Assembly: GCA_002345965.1 (NCBI GenBank)
Contig: DDTF01000050.1
Span: forward strand, 1 to 64,000
DNA length: 64,000 nucleotides
Direction of reading: 5' to 3'
Source: Flammeovirgaceae bacterium UBA2371
GTDB taxonomy: Bacteria > Bacteroidota > Bacteroidia > Cytophagales > Cyclobacteriaceae
The translations under genes and the position numbers were made by a program. Within the stretch, counting starts at the first letter, position 1. Each line of letters starts with the position of its first letter. Positions 1 to 8,565 of the stretch are shown in pieces. Under the pieces are notes generated by a model, which was not told the origin of the DNA, did no database searches, and was given only the letters and a program-made list of their open reading frames with translations.

Positions 1-115
1 GCTTTTTTTGTGACTATTTTTTTTAATATGGATAGAAAATCCATTAACCAGGCTAGAGCTTAGGTATCTTTAATTTGAAAGTGAAGTGGGGACGGAAATA
101 ATCCGTTGATTTAAC

Positions 116-1372
116 TTATCCTACAGCAACTGCTAAAAAATCATTTTCATCGAAATATCTTTTTGCAAGATTTGAAAGATGCTCAACAGAGACACTATCT
201 GTTTTTTGAATCAGTTCCTGATAGTAATTCTCTGGTAGATTAAATAATTCTATGTTCTTAATCTTGCCTAAGATTGAGAAAGGACTAGCTATTTCTCCTT
301 GTAAACTTCCTATAAAATGTCGTTTGGCAAGTTCTAAATCCTCTGCATCAATGAAAGTTTGAAGAAGCTTTATCTCTTTGATTATTTCATCGGTGGCCAA
401 AACTCTATTTTCCTTATTTATATCGGTTCCAATAAGGAGTATACTATCATTCTTTAAGGCATTGACAGAAGAGGATATACCATAAGTAAGCCCTTTTTCT
501 TCCCTAAGATTCTTCATCAAACGAGAGCCAAAATATCCTCCTAAATAATAATTAAGAATCAACACACCGGCATAGTCTGGGTGCCCTCTTTGAATCATTC
601 GTTTACCCAATCGAATAGATGTCTGAACACTACCTTTCTTTTCTATATAATCAGAATTATTTCCTTCATTTATAATAGAATAGTGAGGTGTTACTATATT
701 TCCAATATCAATTGAGCTGATGGTCTCCTTTAATATCTCAAAGTCTTTGGATTCAATTTTGCCAAGAACAAAAACAAAGGATGGCTTCATCCTTTCATTG
801 AAATAGGATAACAAATCGCTAGTTTGAATTTTGGCAACATCAGTTTCTTCAGCAGATTGCCCGTAGGGGTGAGCAGAACCAAATAAATTCTTTCTAATCT
901 CCTTAGAAGCCAGATAGCTGGTTTTTTCACTTTTAACCCTTAAATTTTGAATAAAATGATCTTTAAGGATTGTAAGTTCATTTGCTTCAAAAGACGGGGC
1001 AGTGATTAATTCCAAGAATATCGGATATAGTTTAGAAAGATGCTTTGATAACGAATAGAGCGATACCGAAACGAAATCCAAATTGCCTGATAGTTCAATG
1101 TGTGCTCCATATCGATCGAACAACTCTGCGATTTGTTTTGACGACATCGAACGGGTACCCTTGTCAATCATTTGAAGAGTAAAATGCGAAACCTCCGGTT
1201 TGGGTTCAAACCATTTGCCCGCGTTAAATACTACTTCAATCTTAACGAGTTTCTGTTGGAGATTATTCAGATGAAGTAAGCTTACCTCATTGGGTAATTT
1301 TACTTTTGAAAAGTGGGGTAATTGAAATGAAGTTGATTTTACAAACGGAGGGGGGAGCGTTCTGTCTAACAT
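116..1372 (-). CDS. M16 peptidase-like protein lacking the HxxEH zinc motif
   Basis: This 418-residue protein has the two-lobed layout of M16B (pitrilysin/MPP-like) subunits. The place where HxxEH belongs reads HFTLQ (residues 63-67), so the zinc ligands are gone. The second-lobe motif LREEKGLTYG, the R/Y element of non-catalytic subunits, is kept. In the family, such subunits pair with a catalytic HxxEH subunit; that partner is not in the window and may lie beyond the left edge, downstream on the same strand. No signal peptide is obvious. Its ATG lies 3 bases after the porV stop, so it is probably co-transcribed with porU and porV. A role in type IX secretion is only suggested by position. 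The fold is fairly certain; the lack of catalysis is inferred. Confidence 0.85.
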   Translation of the reverse strand: MLDRTLPPPFVKSTSFQLPHFSKVKLPNEVSLLHLNNLQQKLVKIEVVFNAGKWFEPKPEVSHFTLQMIDKGTRSMSSKQIAELFDRYGAHIELSGNLDFVSVSLYSLSKHLSKLYPIFLELITAPSFEANELTILKDHFIQNLRVKSEKTSYLASKEIRKNLFGSAHPYGQSAEETDVAKIQTSDLLSYFNERMKPSFVFVLGKIESKDFEILKETISSIDIGNIVTPHYSIINEGNNSDYIEKKGSVQTSIRLGKRMIQRGHPDYAGVLILNYYLGGYFGSRLMKNLREEKGLTYGISSSVNALKNDSILLIGTDINKENRVLATDEIIKEIKLLQTFIDAEDLELAKRHFIGSLQGEIASPFSILGKIKNIELFNLPENYYQELIQKTDSVSVEHLSNLAKRYFDENDFLAVAVG

Positions 1373-1375
1373 TTA

Positions 1376-2536
1376 CTACTGATCAGTAACTGATTCTTCG
1401 CCTTGAGCCCGGTTGTCGAAATACATCATGATGGTGAAACGAAGAGTTTCAGCCAATGCATTTTCATTTTTATTAGTTGGAACCAGATAGGCAACATCAA
1501 TTCCAAATTTCTGAATTTTTGCTCCTATTCCAGCTGTAAGGTACTTACGGTTGCCTTTATCTTTCGCCTCAAGAAAATATCCCAGGCGACCTGCAAATGT
1601 TTCATTATACCAATACTCCACACCAGTTGAAACAGAGAACTCTCTCATCTCTTCGCTGAATCCTCCAGAAGCATCTGAGAAGGAGCCAAAAATACCACTC
1701 AAAAGGGCCTTGTCCTGGCTATCGGGTGTTGGGCTTGGTACCAGTAACTTATTTACATCCAGGGCGAATGTTAAACTATTAAAGGCATCCAATTCCGTTT
1801 TATAAGCACCTCCCAATCTCAAATTGGTAGGTATAAAATCTTTGTTGTTGGCATCTGAGTACGAAATTTTTGCACCTATGTTGGTGATTGTAGCACCTAA
1901 TGATAAAGCGGAATTACTGGAAACCATAGGCTTGGTATAGTAAACTCCAACATCTACTGCTACTGAATTACCGGGTCTAGCATCTACACCACCTGATGAA
2001 AACGCTCCGGTGAGGTTGGAGTGAATATACCTTAGAGCTCCACCAATGCTTAATTGTTCTGTAAGCAACCGAGAATAGGTGACATCGAAAGCGAATTCCC
2101 TGGGATTAAATCGCCCCAAAATATTATTCACGCCAGGTCCATTATTGAATTGAATCTCACCCAGATCAAAGTATTTCATCGAGGCAGCTACAGTCTGCTC
2201 TCGGGTAATCTTGTAGAAGCCAGAAAGGTAAAAGATAGACATGTCGTTAATGATCTTACCAAGCCATGGTGTGTAAGAGCCAGAAACCCCATAACTTTTA
2301 TCAATAAATGCTAGTTTGGCAGAGTTCCAATGGGCTGAGTTTGCATCAGGTGAAGTAGCCACGCCCGCATCGCCCATTCCCGCAGCACGGGAATCGGGGG
2401 TAATAGTCAGAAAGGGAACAGCAGTGGTGATCACTTTCCTGGTGCTATCCTGGCCAATGAGATTAGCCTGAGAATAGCCAGTATATGTTATACCAATGGA
2501 TAAAAGGAGGATAATTGTAATCCTTAACTGATTCAT
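1376..2536 (-). CDS. porV: Type IX secretion outer-membrane protein PorV (LptO)
   Basis: PorV is a FadL-like outer-membrane barrel that shuttles CTD-bearing cargo from the SprA translocon to the PorU sortase. The chosen ATG (2536) gives 386 residues and starts directly on a signal peptide (MNQLRITIILLLSIG, cleavage near GYSQ). A longer frame reaches back to a TTG that touches the porU stop, but its extra ten residues do not look like a leader. Mature-start features typical of PorV are the segment VPFLTITPDSRAAGMGDAG and the repeated beta-strand pattern up to the C terminus. The gene follows porU by 26 bases and is followed within 3 bases by the M16-like gene. A porU-porV pair is common in Bacteroidota. 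Identification is strong. Confidence 0.93.
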   Translation of the reverse strand: MNQLRITIILLLSIGITYTGYSQANLIGQDSTRKVITTAVPFLTITPDSRAAGMGDAGVATSPDANSAHWNSAKLAFIDKSYGVSGSYTPWLGKIINDMSIFYLSGFYKITREQTVAASMKYFDLGEIQFNNGPGVNNILGRFNPREFAFDVTYSRLLTEQLSIGGALRYIHSNLTGAFSSGGVDARPGNSVAVDVGVYYTKPMVSSNSALSLGATITNIGAKISYSDANNKDFIPTNLRLGGAYKTELDAFNSLTFALDVNKLLVPSPTPDSQDKALLSGIFGSFSDASGGFSEEMREFSVSTGVEYWYNETFAGRLGYFLEAKDKGNRKYLTAGIGAKIQKFGIDVAYLVPTNKNENALAETLRFTIMMYFDNRAQGEESVTDQ

Positions 2537-2562
2537 AGTCAAGTTATAAGGGCTAAAGATAA

Positions 2563-5500
2563 TCAATTCAAAATAATTAGTTTGGAAATCTGCTCATTTT
2601 TCGAGCCGTCCAATAGGGAACGAACTGCGATCCTTAAAAGATATATGCCGTTGCTTAATTTTGTTCCGGCTCTATTAGTGCCATTCCATTCAGGCAAAGT
2701 AACCACATATTGGCTGGATTTCACTTCAAAATTCAAAGCGCACACAGGCTGCCCTGAAAGATCAACTATCGTAGCATAAACCTCCAGATCATCACCTGCC
2801 CTGTTGTGCTCAAATTGTATGGTGGTATAATCAGAAAATGGATTGGGATAATTGTTCAATTGCTGAATTACTAACTGCTCTCCATTAGTGACTACAAAAT
2901 TGATTTTAGCTGACGCTGGATTATTGTATACATCCCATGCCTTTAACTCAATGGTATGCTTACCATGCGTCAAATTTTCCAAAGGAAACAGGATGGTTCC
3001 TCTGGTGAAATCATCTACATCCGACAGGTAATAGTCGCCTACCTCAAAAACCTGATCATCGTCCAAAATGGCTAATAGGTTATTTCCTATTCCGTAGTTG
3101 GCAATATTTATTCCGCTTACATCTTGTAATTGCGCTACTAGCAGCGTGTTGGAAGAAGTGATGCCTCCATTTATAAAGGTGGTATCACCCATATACAGTT
3201 TGATTGAAGGAGAGGAGTTATCAGTTTCTCCATTAACTTCACTTTCTCCAATCTTAAAACTGGTTGTTCCTCCAATGGCATCTTTACTATTGGTTTCGTT
3301 TCGCGCGTACATACTTAACTTTCCGTATCCCACCTGATATGCAATATTTTTTGGAAGAATAAATTCTATTTGAAAAGAACCGTTGGATATGGTTGCTTCT
3401 CCCCGGAACAATGTATTGCTTCTGTTCTTGTATGTAAAAACAGGATTTTCATCACCTAAAGTTTTGAATTCAAATTCTTTGTCTTTCAGGGTGACTGTGA
3501 CTATTCCATTGAATAAATCATTTTTGACTCCTTCCGATCTTATTTCCCCTTCAATAAATATTCTTGATAGTGCTTTCAGCGTGTCGGAGTTATTGGCTGT
3601 TGTGATTTTGGTTGCTATGATTTCGTCATTGGGAATAGCAAGTCGCATGGAAGGGTCGCCCAGCAAGGAAAAATTTCTATTAGAGATTCCGTTTACACTT
3701 TTATTTTTTGTGTCCTTAAAAACAGCACCAAGATCCCTGTATTTTCCATTTGCTTTGGTAAAGAGCGCTTCATAAAAAGCTTTGTTAAGAAAGGCATTGG
3801 TAGAAGCGTTTACCGGTCTTGTAGCGGTAACCAGTCCAATGGCACCCCCATCCTTTTTTGCTAGTGTTAATTCACTGCTTGAAATCTGGGACGGGTCATC
3901 GTGTCGGCCAAACTCGCAAGTGGCTGTAACCAATAATGGGAAAACCAACTTGTTATTCCATTCGTTTATAAGTGCTTCGTCCAGTATTTGCTCCTGCAAC
4001 CAAACACGTTCAGATCCATGTCCTGTGAAATTGACAATGAGTGCTCCTTTCTTTAAAGACTTGAGTAGCGCTTTGCGAGCATCGGGTGATTCTTGTCCGC
4101 TGGGCTTTGAAATTTGTTTAAAGGCGTCAATGTAAATTTTTTGCGCATTGAATTGAGGTTGGTTTGCTTCAATGTCTTTTGCTAATTTGTCGGCATCGCT
4201 TTGGTGCAGGTTAAAGTCCCCATCATCAGCAACAAATAGTATTTCTTTGCGCCACGTTCCGAATGACTTGGGATTGGTATCGTAGGCTATCAACTTATCT
4301 ACAATAATAGCAGCCTCTTCGATGGTTTTAACGGGTAAACGACCAACGCCAACATCTAAAGTGTGATCTGCTGCCGGATTTTCCCTCCATTCCCCTTCCG
4401 TCATTTCAAGAAATGTGAAGTAGTCATCAGAGGAATAGGTTTCCAGTGGGGATAAAGAATTTCGTGATTCGTAAGTAGGAACGAAGTTGGTGTTGTTGTT
4501 TATTCGATCTTTGTAATCGAAAGAGGATCGGCCAAATAATAAAATGTTTTTCAATCCGCTTGTAAAAAGCTGTCTTGCAAAGTCCCGTATTGCAGTGGGG
4601 TCAGGTTTGCCGCCTGAAAAATCATTAAAAATTTCATCCGTGGTAGCTACCAAAACAGAGATTCCATTATGCAGCTGTCTGTGATTCGCCAGGCGTATGG
4701 CTTGAGTTTTAAAATCCGGATGAGTTACAATTAACAAATCAACGTTTGCTGCATTAAGTAGATTTTGATTTGCAACAGATTTAACGAAACCTGGAATTAA
4801 AAAGCCTTCGTTTCTAAAAGCGATGAAGGTCTTCAGGTTTGTGGTGTTGACACTAAATGAAGCCCTGTTTTGACTGATTTGAACAGGCTGGTTTTTACAA
4901 TTGAAAGGATCTGTCACTTCCCATATTGAAGCATCATTTGCAAAAGAATTGATGTCAAAAGTAGTTGTGGAGTTTACAAGACTGGATGCGGCTCTGAATT
5001 GAATTTGATTTTTGTTTAACGATAGATTCTTTTCAAAAGAAGCCAATAAGAAATCAAGGAAACCGATGGACTTTCCAGAGGCAGCTTTGGTGTATTGATA
5101 AGTAAACGTTTGTGAATTGCTGGTGGCGGCATTTACACTCGAGGCATTTACTGTTATTGTGTCTCTTACTTGTCTTCCCTTTATTCCATATTGGGTGTTA
5201 GAGATGGGGGTGATGGGTTGAGTAAGCACAGGCACATTGTTTAGCGACAGGGTGAAGGAAGCTGGATTGAAATTCTGCCCCATTACCGCGGATACGATTT
5301 TAATATTGCTATTTCCTACCACGCCTTCGACATTAAAGCTTAGAGATAAACTGGTGGTAAGATCAAATTGTTCGCCAAACCAACTCCTGCCAGATTTAAG
5401 TTCGTTGTATTTTTCTTGCTCATGGAATATAAAATCGTTGTAGGTGTTGATCACAGCAAATGTGCCTTGAAGGTTTTCGTTATCCTCTATTCTTTTTCCA

Positions 5501-5955
5501 GCTTGAGTAGAAACAGTCAAAAAGTAGTAGTTCCTATCTGTAAAAAGATTGTTTTGATAATGAAAAATATTTTTATCAACATCATAAAAATGTAAATCTG
5601 GATTTTGTCCAAAGAATAGGATATAATCTCCTGTATTGAAATTACCGTCCGCTTCGCCTACCACCCTGATTGCAATTTCCTGTAATTGATTGGTTCTTGG
5701 CGCATTATTGGCTTGGGGCAACATGCCATTGCCATTGCCAAAAAGTCTTAAATTTCTTGGGTTAATGTTGTCAGGATTGATCCCTGCGGATCGAAGTAAG
5801 TTGTAGTCTATTTTATAAACTCCATCTGCTTCAACTGAAAATTTTACCCATTGACCGGATTGCAAAGGGGATTGTACGCCTTGTGCATGCAACGTTGTGA
5901 ATAACGCCATTATGGCTAAACTTCCAAGCAATATTAGCTTCCTGGCCCTCAACAT
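2563..5955 (-). CDS. porU: Type IX secretion sortase PorU (peptidase family C25)
   Basis: PorU is the cell-surface cysteine protease/transpeptidase that cleaves C-terminal sorting domains of type IX cargo and attaches the cargo to surface glycolipid. The 1130-residue protein has a signal peptide (residues 1-25, ending LHAQ), a long beta-rich N-terminal region, a gingipain-type C25 domain (about 400-780) and a C-terminal Ig-like plus CTD-like domain (NNYPNPFSDYTTIQF near 1040, ending ISKLIILN). The C25 dyad is visible: His646 in TGHGSERVW and Cys680 in TATCEFGRHD. The length is close to the 1158 residues of the Porphyromonas gingivalis protein. It leads a porU-porV-M16 run and sits 21 bases after the pssA stop region's opposite end. 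Identification is firm. Confidence 0.95.
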   Translation of the reverse strand: MLRARKLILLGSLAIMALFTTLHAQGVQSPLQSGQWVKFSVEADGVYKIDYNLLRSAGINPDNINPRNLRLFGNGNGMLPQANNAPRTNQLQEIAIRVVGEADGNFNTGDYILFFGQNPDLHFYDVDKNIFHYQNNLFTDRNYYFLTVSTQAGKRIEDNENLQGTFAVINTYNDFIFHEQEKYNELKSGRSWFGEQFDLTTSLSLSFNVEGVVGNSNIKIVSAVMGQNFNPASFTLSLNNVPVLTQPITPISNTQYGIKGRQVRDTITVNASSVNAATSNSQTFTYQYTKAASGKSIGFLDFLLASFEKNLSLNKNQIQFRAASSLVNSTTTFDINSFANDASIWEVTDPFNCKNQPVQISQNRASFSVNTTNLKTFIAFRNEGFLIPGFVKSVANQNLLNAANVDLLIVTHPDFKTQAIRLANHRQLHNGISVLVATTDEIFNDFSGGKPDPTAIRDFARQLFTSGLKNILLFGRSSFDYKDRINNNTNFVPTYESRNSLSPLETYSSDDYFTFLEMTEGEWRENPAADHTLDVGVGRLPVKTIEEAAIIVDKLIAYDTNPKSFGTWRKEILFVADDGDFNLHQSDADKLAKDIEANQPQFNAQKIYIDAFKQISKPSGQESPDARKALLKSLKKGALIVNFTGHGSERVWLQEQILDEALINEWNNKLVFPLLVTATCEFGRHDDPSQISSSELTLAKKDGGAIGLVTATRPVNASTNAFLNKAFYEALFTKANGKYRDLGAVFKDTKNKSVNGISNRNFSLLGDPSMRLAIPNDEIIATKITTANNSDTLKALSRIFIEGEIRSEGVKNDLFNGIVTVTLKDKEFEFKTLGDENPVFTYKNRSNTLFRGEATISNGSFQIEFILPKNIAYQVGYGKLSMYARNETNSKDAIGGTTSFKIGESEVNGETDNSSPSIKLYMGDTTFINGGITSSNTLLVAQLQDVSGINIANYGIGNNLLAILDDDQVFEVGDYYLSDVDDFTRGTILFPLENLTHGKHTIELKAWDVYNNPASAKINFVVTNGEQLVIQQLNNYPNPFSDYTTIQFEHNRAGDDLEVYATIVDLSGQPVCALNFEVKSSQYVVTLPEWNGTNRAGTKLSNGIYLLRIAVRSLLDGSKNEQISKLIILN

Positions 5956-5976
5956 GCATTTAAATAATTAACGGAT

Positions 5977-6663
5977 CTACTTTTTTGCAAATATCCCCTC
6001 TGCTAACGAAAGAAGGATGTATAGTAGTATAATCAATGGTACACCCTCAGCTTGTTTCCAACCCAATAATAATACGGCTAAGCCGATAAAAGTAAACCTT
6101 AATTTGTTTTCAGCCCAGCCAAAGTTTTTGAATTTGAGTGCGAATAAATTAAGGGGAGCTACAAGCAATAATGAAAACAATACAGTAGTAATCAGTAAGC
6201 CAGTTGTTGAAGAGGTCACTATATCAAAAGGAGATCCAAGAAACACCAGCCCTGTAATGAAAAGTGCATTGGCAGGAGTAGGTAATCCAATGAATGTATC
6301 TTTTTGGTTTTCGTCAATATTGAACTTAGCTAACCTCAAAGCAGAGAATATTGCTATCAAAAATGCAACATAGGGCAAATAAATGTTGGTGCTAGTTTGT
6401 TGCAACCAGGTGTACATGGTCATTGCAGGGAGTACTCCGAAACTTACCATATCTGCCAGTGAATCTAATTCTTTACCGATCGGTGAAGTTGTTTTCAATG
6501 CCCTGGCAGCGAAACCATCAAAAAAATCAAAGACACAAGCAAGCCACACAAAATAGGCAGGGGCATAAAGCGGAAATTCACGAGCAAATAAAATTCCAAG
6601 GCATCCGCAAAAAAGATTGCTTAAGGTAAGAAAATTGGGAAGGTGACGAGTGAATGTGGTCAT
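5977..6663 (-). CDS. pssA: CDP-diacylglycerol-serine O-phosphatidyltransferase
   Basis: This is an integral inner-membrane enzyme that joins CDP-diacylglycerol and serine to give phosphatidylserine, the precursor of phosphatidylethanolamine. The CDP-alcohol phosphotransferase signature DGxxAR-x8-GxxxDxxxD is complete (DGFAARALKTTSPIG followed by KELDSLAD, within the first 75 residues). About seven hydrophobic segments follow. The start is set at the ATG at 6663, whose A is shared with the TAA of the upstream hydrolase gene (TAATG). A TTG 18 bases upstream gives a longer frame but would overlap that gene. Length is about 228 residues, normal for the short class. The tight junction suggests translational coupling with the hydrolase gene. 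Confidence 0.93.
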   Translation of the reverse strand: MTTFTRHLPNFLTLSNLFCGCLGILFAREFPLYAPAYFVWLACVFDFFDGFAARALKTTSPIGKELDSLADMVSFGVLPAMTMYTWLQQTSTNIYLPYVAFLIAIFSALRLAKFNIDENQKDTFIGLPTPANALFITGLVFLGSPFDIVTSSTTGLLITTVLFSLLLVAPLNLFALKFKNFGWAENKLRFTFIGLAVLLLGWKQAEGVPLIILLYILLSLAEGIFAKK

Positions 6664-7310
6664 TAGGAATTTAGCGCGCAAAATGGATTGCTTACTTTTT
6701 CTTTACCTATTGTTGTTGGTTCACCATGTCCACTGTATACGATAACATCGTCAGGCAAATCAAATAGTTTTTGTTGAATGCTATCGATCAGTGTGTCCAT
6801 ATCGCCTCCAGGTAAATCAGTTCTACCTATGCTGTTATTAAACAACACGTCTCCGCTGATAAGTATTTTTTGAGCTGGATTATAAAGGGCAATGTGGCCA
6901 GGAGAATGCCCCGGAAGATAGATGATATCCAATTCACTTTTGCCCCATGTAATTTCATCACGCTCATCTATGAATTTATCTGGAAGTGCTTCCTTATATT
7001 TTGCGAAACCATAATTAGAGGCATAGGATTTAACTGCACGCAAAAGATTTTCCTCGTTTTTGTGTATTAGGAATGGGACGTTGTAGGTTTCTTTCACAAA
7101 ATCATTGCCCAATACGTGATCAATATGACAATGTGTGTTGATAAGCAGGACTACTGTCAGATGATTTGACTTTATGAACTCGTCTAATTCCTTTCTTTCG
7201 TGCGCCTCATAGCAGCCAGGGTCAATAATTATTGCTTCACGCGTCTCATCATAGACGATGTACGTGTTTTCGCTGAAGGGATTAAATACGAATGACTTAA
7301 CGGTAATCAT
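6663..7310 (-). CDS. Metallo-beta-lactamase-fold hydrolase (glyoxalase II-like)
   Basis: The 215-residue cytosolic protein carries the full binuclear-metal set: THCHIDH (about residues 59-65), GHSPGH with its His, SGDVLF with the bridging Asp, and the late SGHG His near the C terminus. The compact length and the ending SGHGEPTTIGKEK-NPF match the YcbL-like branch of hydroxyacylglutathione hydrolase-related proteins, not full-length GloB, which has an extra helical domain. The substrate is therefore likely a thioester, but glutathione is not general in Bacteroidota, so it stays open. A -7-like box, TAACTTTG on the minus strand (7328-7335), lies 17 bases before the ATG. The gene overlaps pssA by one base. 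Confidence 0.88.
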   Translation of the reverse strand: MITVKSFVFNPFSENTYIVYDETREAIIIDPGCYEAHERKELDEFIKSNHLTVVLLINTHCHIDHVLGNDFVKETYNVPFLIHKNEENLLRAVKSYASNYGFAKYKEALPDKFIDERDEITWGKSELDIIYLPGHSPGHIALYNPAQKILISGDVLFNNSIGRTDLPGGDMDTLIDSIQQKLFDLPDDVIVYSGHGEPTTIGKEKVSNPFCALNS

Positions 7311-7447
7311 ATTGCTTTTATAAAATACAAAGTTATCATCTTAGATGCAATTATCTGGCACCTCATGGTCATTAAGTTAATGATAGAAGGAGAATAAGTG
7401 ACCTGAATAAAAGATTTTGTCCGACATTTGTTGCTCGAAAAGAAGAA

Positions 7448-8518
7448 TTGACAAAGAAAACAGACTATATCATAGTTGGGCTGGGACTTGCGGGAGCGTG
7501 TCTTAGCGTACAATTGTTGCGAAGGGGAAAAAAGGTGATGGTTTTCGACATGCCAGACTTAAACAGAGCATCATCTGTTGCGGCAGGACTTTTCAATCCA
7601 ATTACAGGCAAGAGAATTGTAAAAACCTGGAAGGCTGATGAAATGTTCTCTTACCTCATTGATTTTTATCGCAGTGTAGAAAAGGAATATCACATTCAAT
7701 TTTTTAATACTTCGCCCCTCTACACACCCTTCAAAACTATTGAAGAACAAAATGAGTGGATGGGAAAAAGTGCCGATGAATCTTTTCGGGATTACATTTT
7801 GCAAGTTACTTCTCGTTCAACTTATGGAGATGAAGTGAATGATCCTTTGGGAGGTATTTTACTTGGCCGATGCGGGTATATTAAAACAAATATCTTTTTA
7901 GAAGGCATAAGAGATGTTTTGAAACGTGATGAAAATTATCGGGAAGAAAAATGGGAGAATAGTAAGATGTCAGTTTCAGATGAAGGGGTGGTGTACAAAG
8001 ATCTTATTGCTGAAAAAATCATTTTTTGTACTGGTATTCATCTTCTGGAGAATCAATTATTCAAAGGACTGCCATTAAAACCATTGAAGGGGGAGGTGAT
8101 GTCCATAAAATTACCCATGGAGTTGAACCGGATCTACAATAGAGGGGTTTATATTGTTGAGTCTGGAGACAATATCTATAAGGTGGGGGCCACTTACGAT
8201 CTTTCTAACCTGCAAGAAGAAACCACAGTTGCTGGCAGAAAGGAACTCGAGGAGAAAACAAAAGAGCTGCTTTCAATGCCCTTTGAAGTAACTCACCAAG
8301 ATTGGGGTATCAGGCCATCAACGATAGATAGGCGCCCGTTGATTGGAGCCCATCCCGACCAAAAAAATATTTTGGTTTTTAACGGGTTAGGCACCAAAGG
8401 TGTGAGCTTGGCTCCGTATTTTTCGGATCAACTTGCTGATCATATTATTGGCAGCGGGAATTTGGACAAAGAGGCAAATATTAATCGTGTTAAATCGTTA
8501 TATTCGAGGTTCAGGTAA
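7448..8518 (+). CDS. FAD-dependent oxidoreductase, DAO/DadA-like
   Basis: A 356-residue flavoprotein of the D-amino-acid oxidase fold. The dinucleotide-binding motif GLGLAG is at residues 11-16. A conserved block, AAGLFNPITGKRIVKTW, follows near 45-62, and the closing flavin-contact motif NGLGTKGVSLAPYFSDQL is near the C terminus. The family transfers electrons from an amine substrate to FAD; which amine cannot be read from sequence. The frame has no ATG near the start. The TTG at 7448 directly precedes the beta-strand (DYIIVGLG), so it is accepted. Upstream codons stay open but have no better start. The gene is divergent from the hydrolase gene, with a 137-base spacer. Confidence 0.85.
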   Translation: MTKKTDYIIVGLGLAGACLSVQLLRRGKKVMVFDMPDLNRASSVAAGLFNPITGKRIVKTWKADEMFSYLIDFYRSVEKEYHIQFFNTSPLYTPFKTIEEQNEWMGKSADESFRDYILQVTSRSTYGDEVNDPLGGILLGRCGYIKTNIFLEGIRDVLKRDENYREEKWENSKMSVSDEGVVYKDLIAEKIIFCTGIHLLENQLFKGLPLKPLKGEVMSIKLPMELNRIYNRGVYIVESGDNIYKVGATYDLSNLQEETTVAGRKELEEKTKELLSMPFEVTHQDWGIRPSTIDRRPLIGAHPDQKNILVFNGLGTKGVSLAPYFSDQLADHIIGSGNLDKEANINRVKSLYSRFR

Positions 8519-8565
8519 GGCTTCATTCTCATGATAAAGCCGCACGCTACTGACAGGTAAAAGGG

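Noticed and set aside
24..51. Inverted repeat TTAATATGGAT / ATCCATTAA near the left edge
   Set aside because: No T-run follows on either strand and the downstream gene is outside the window, so no function can be supported.
2537..2566. TTG start of porV at 2566
   Set aside because: It overlaps the porU stop and only adds residues before an intact signal peptide that starts at ATG 2536.
3098..4135. Plus-strand open frames inside porU
   Set aside because: Shadow frames of a firmly identified gene, with no domain or start signal.
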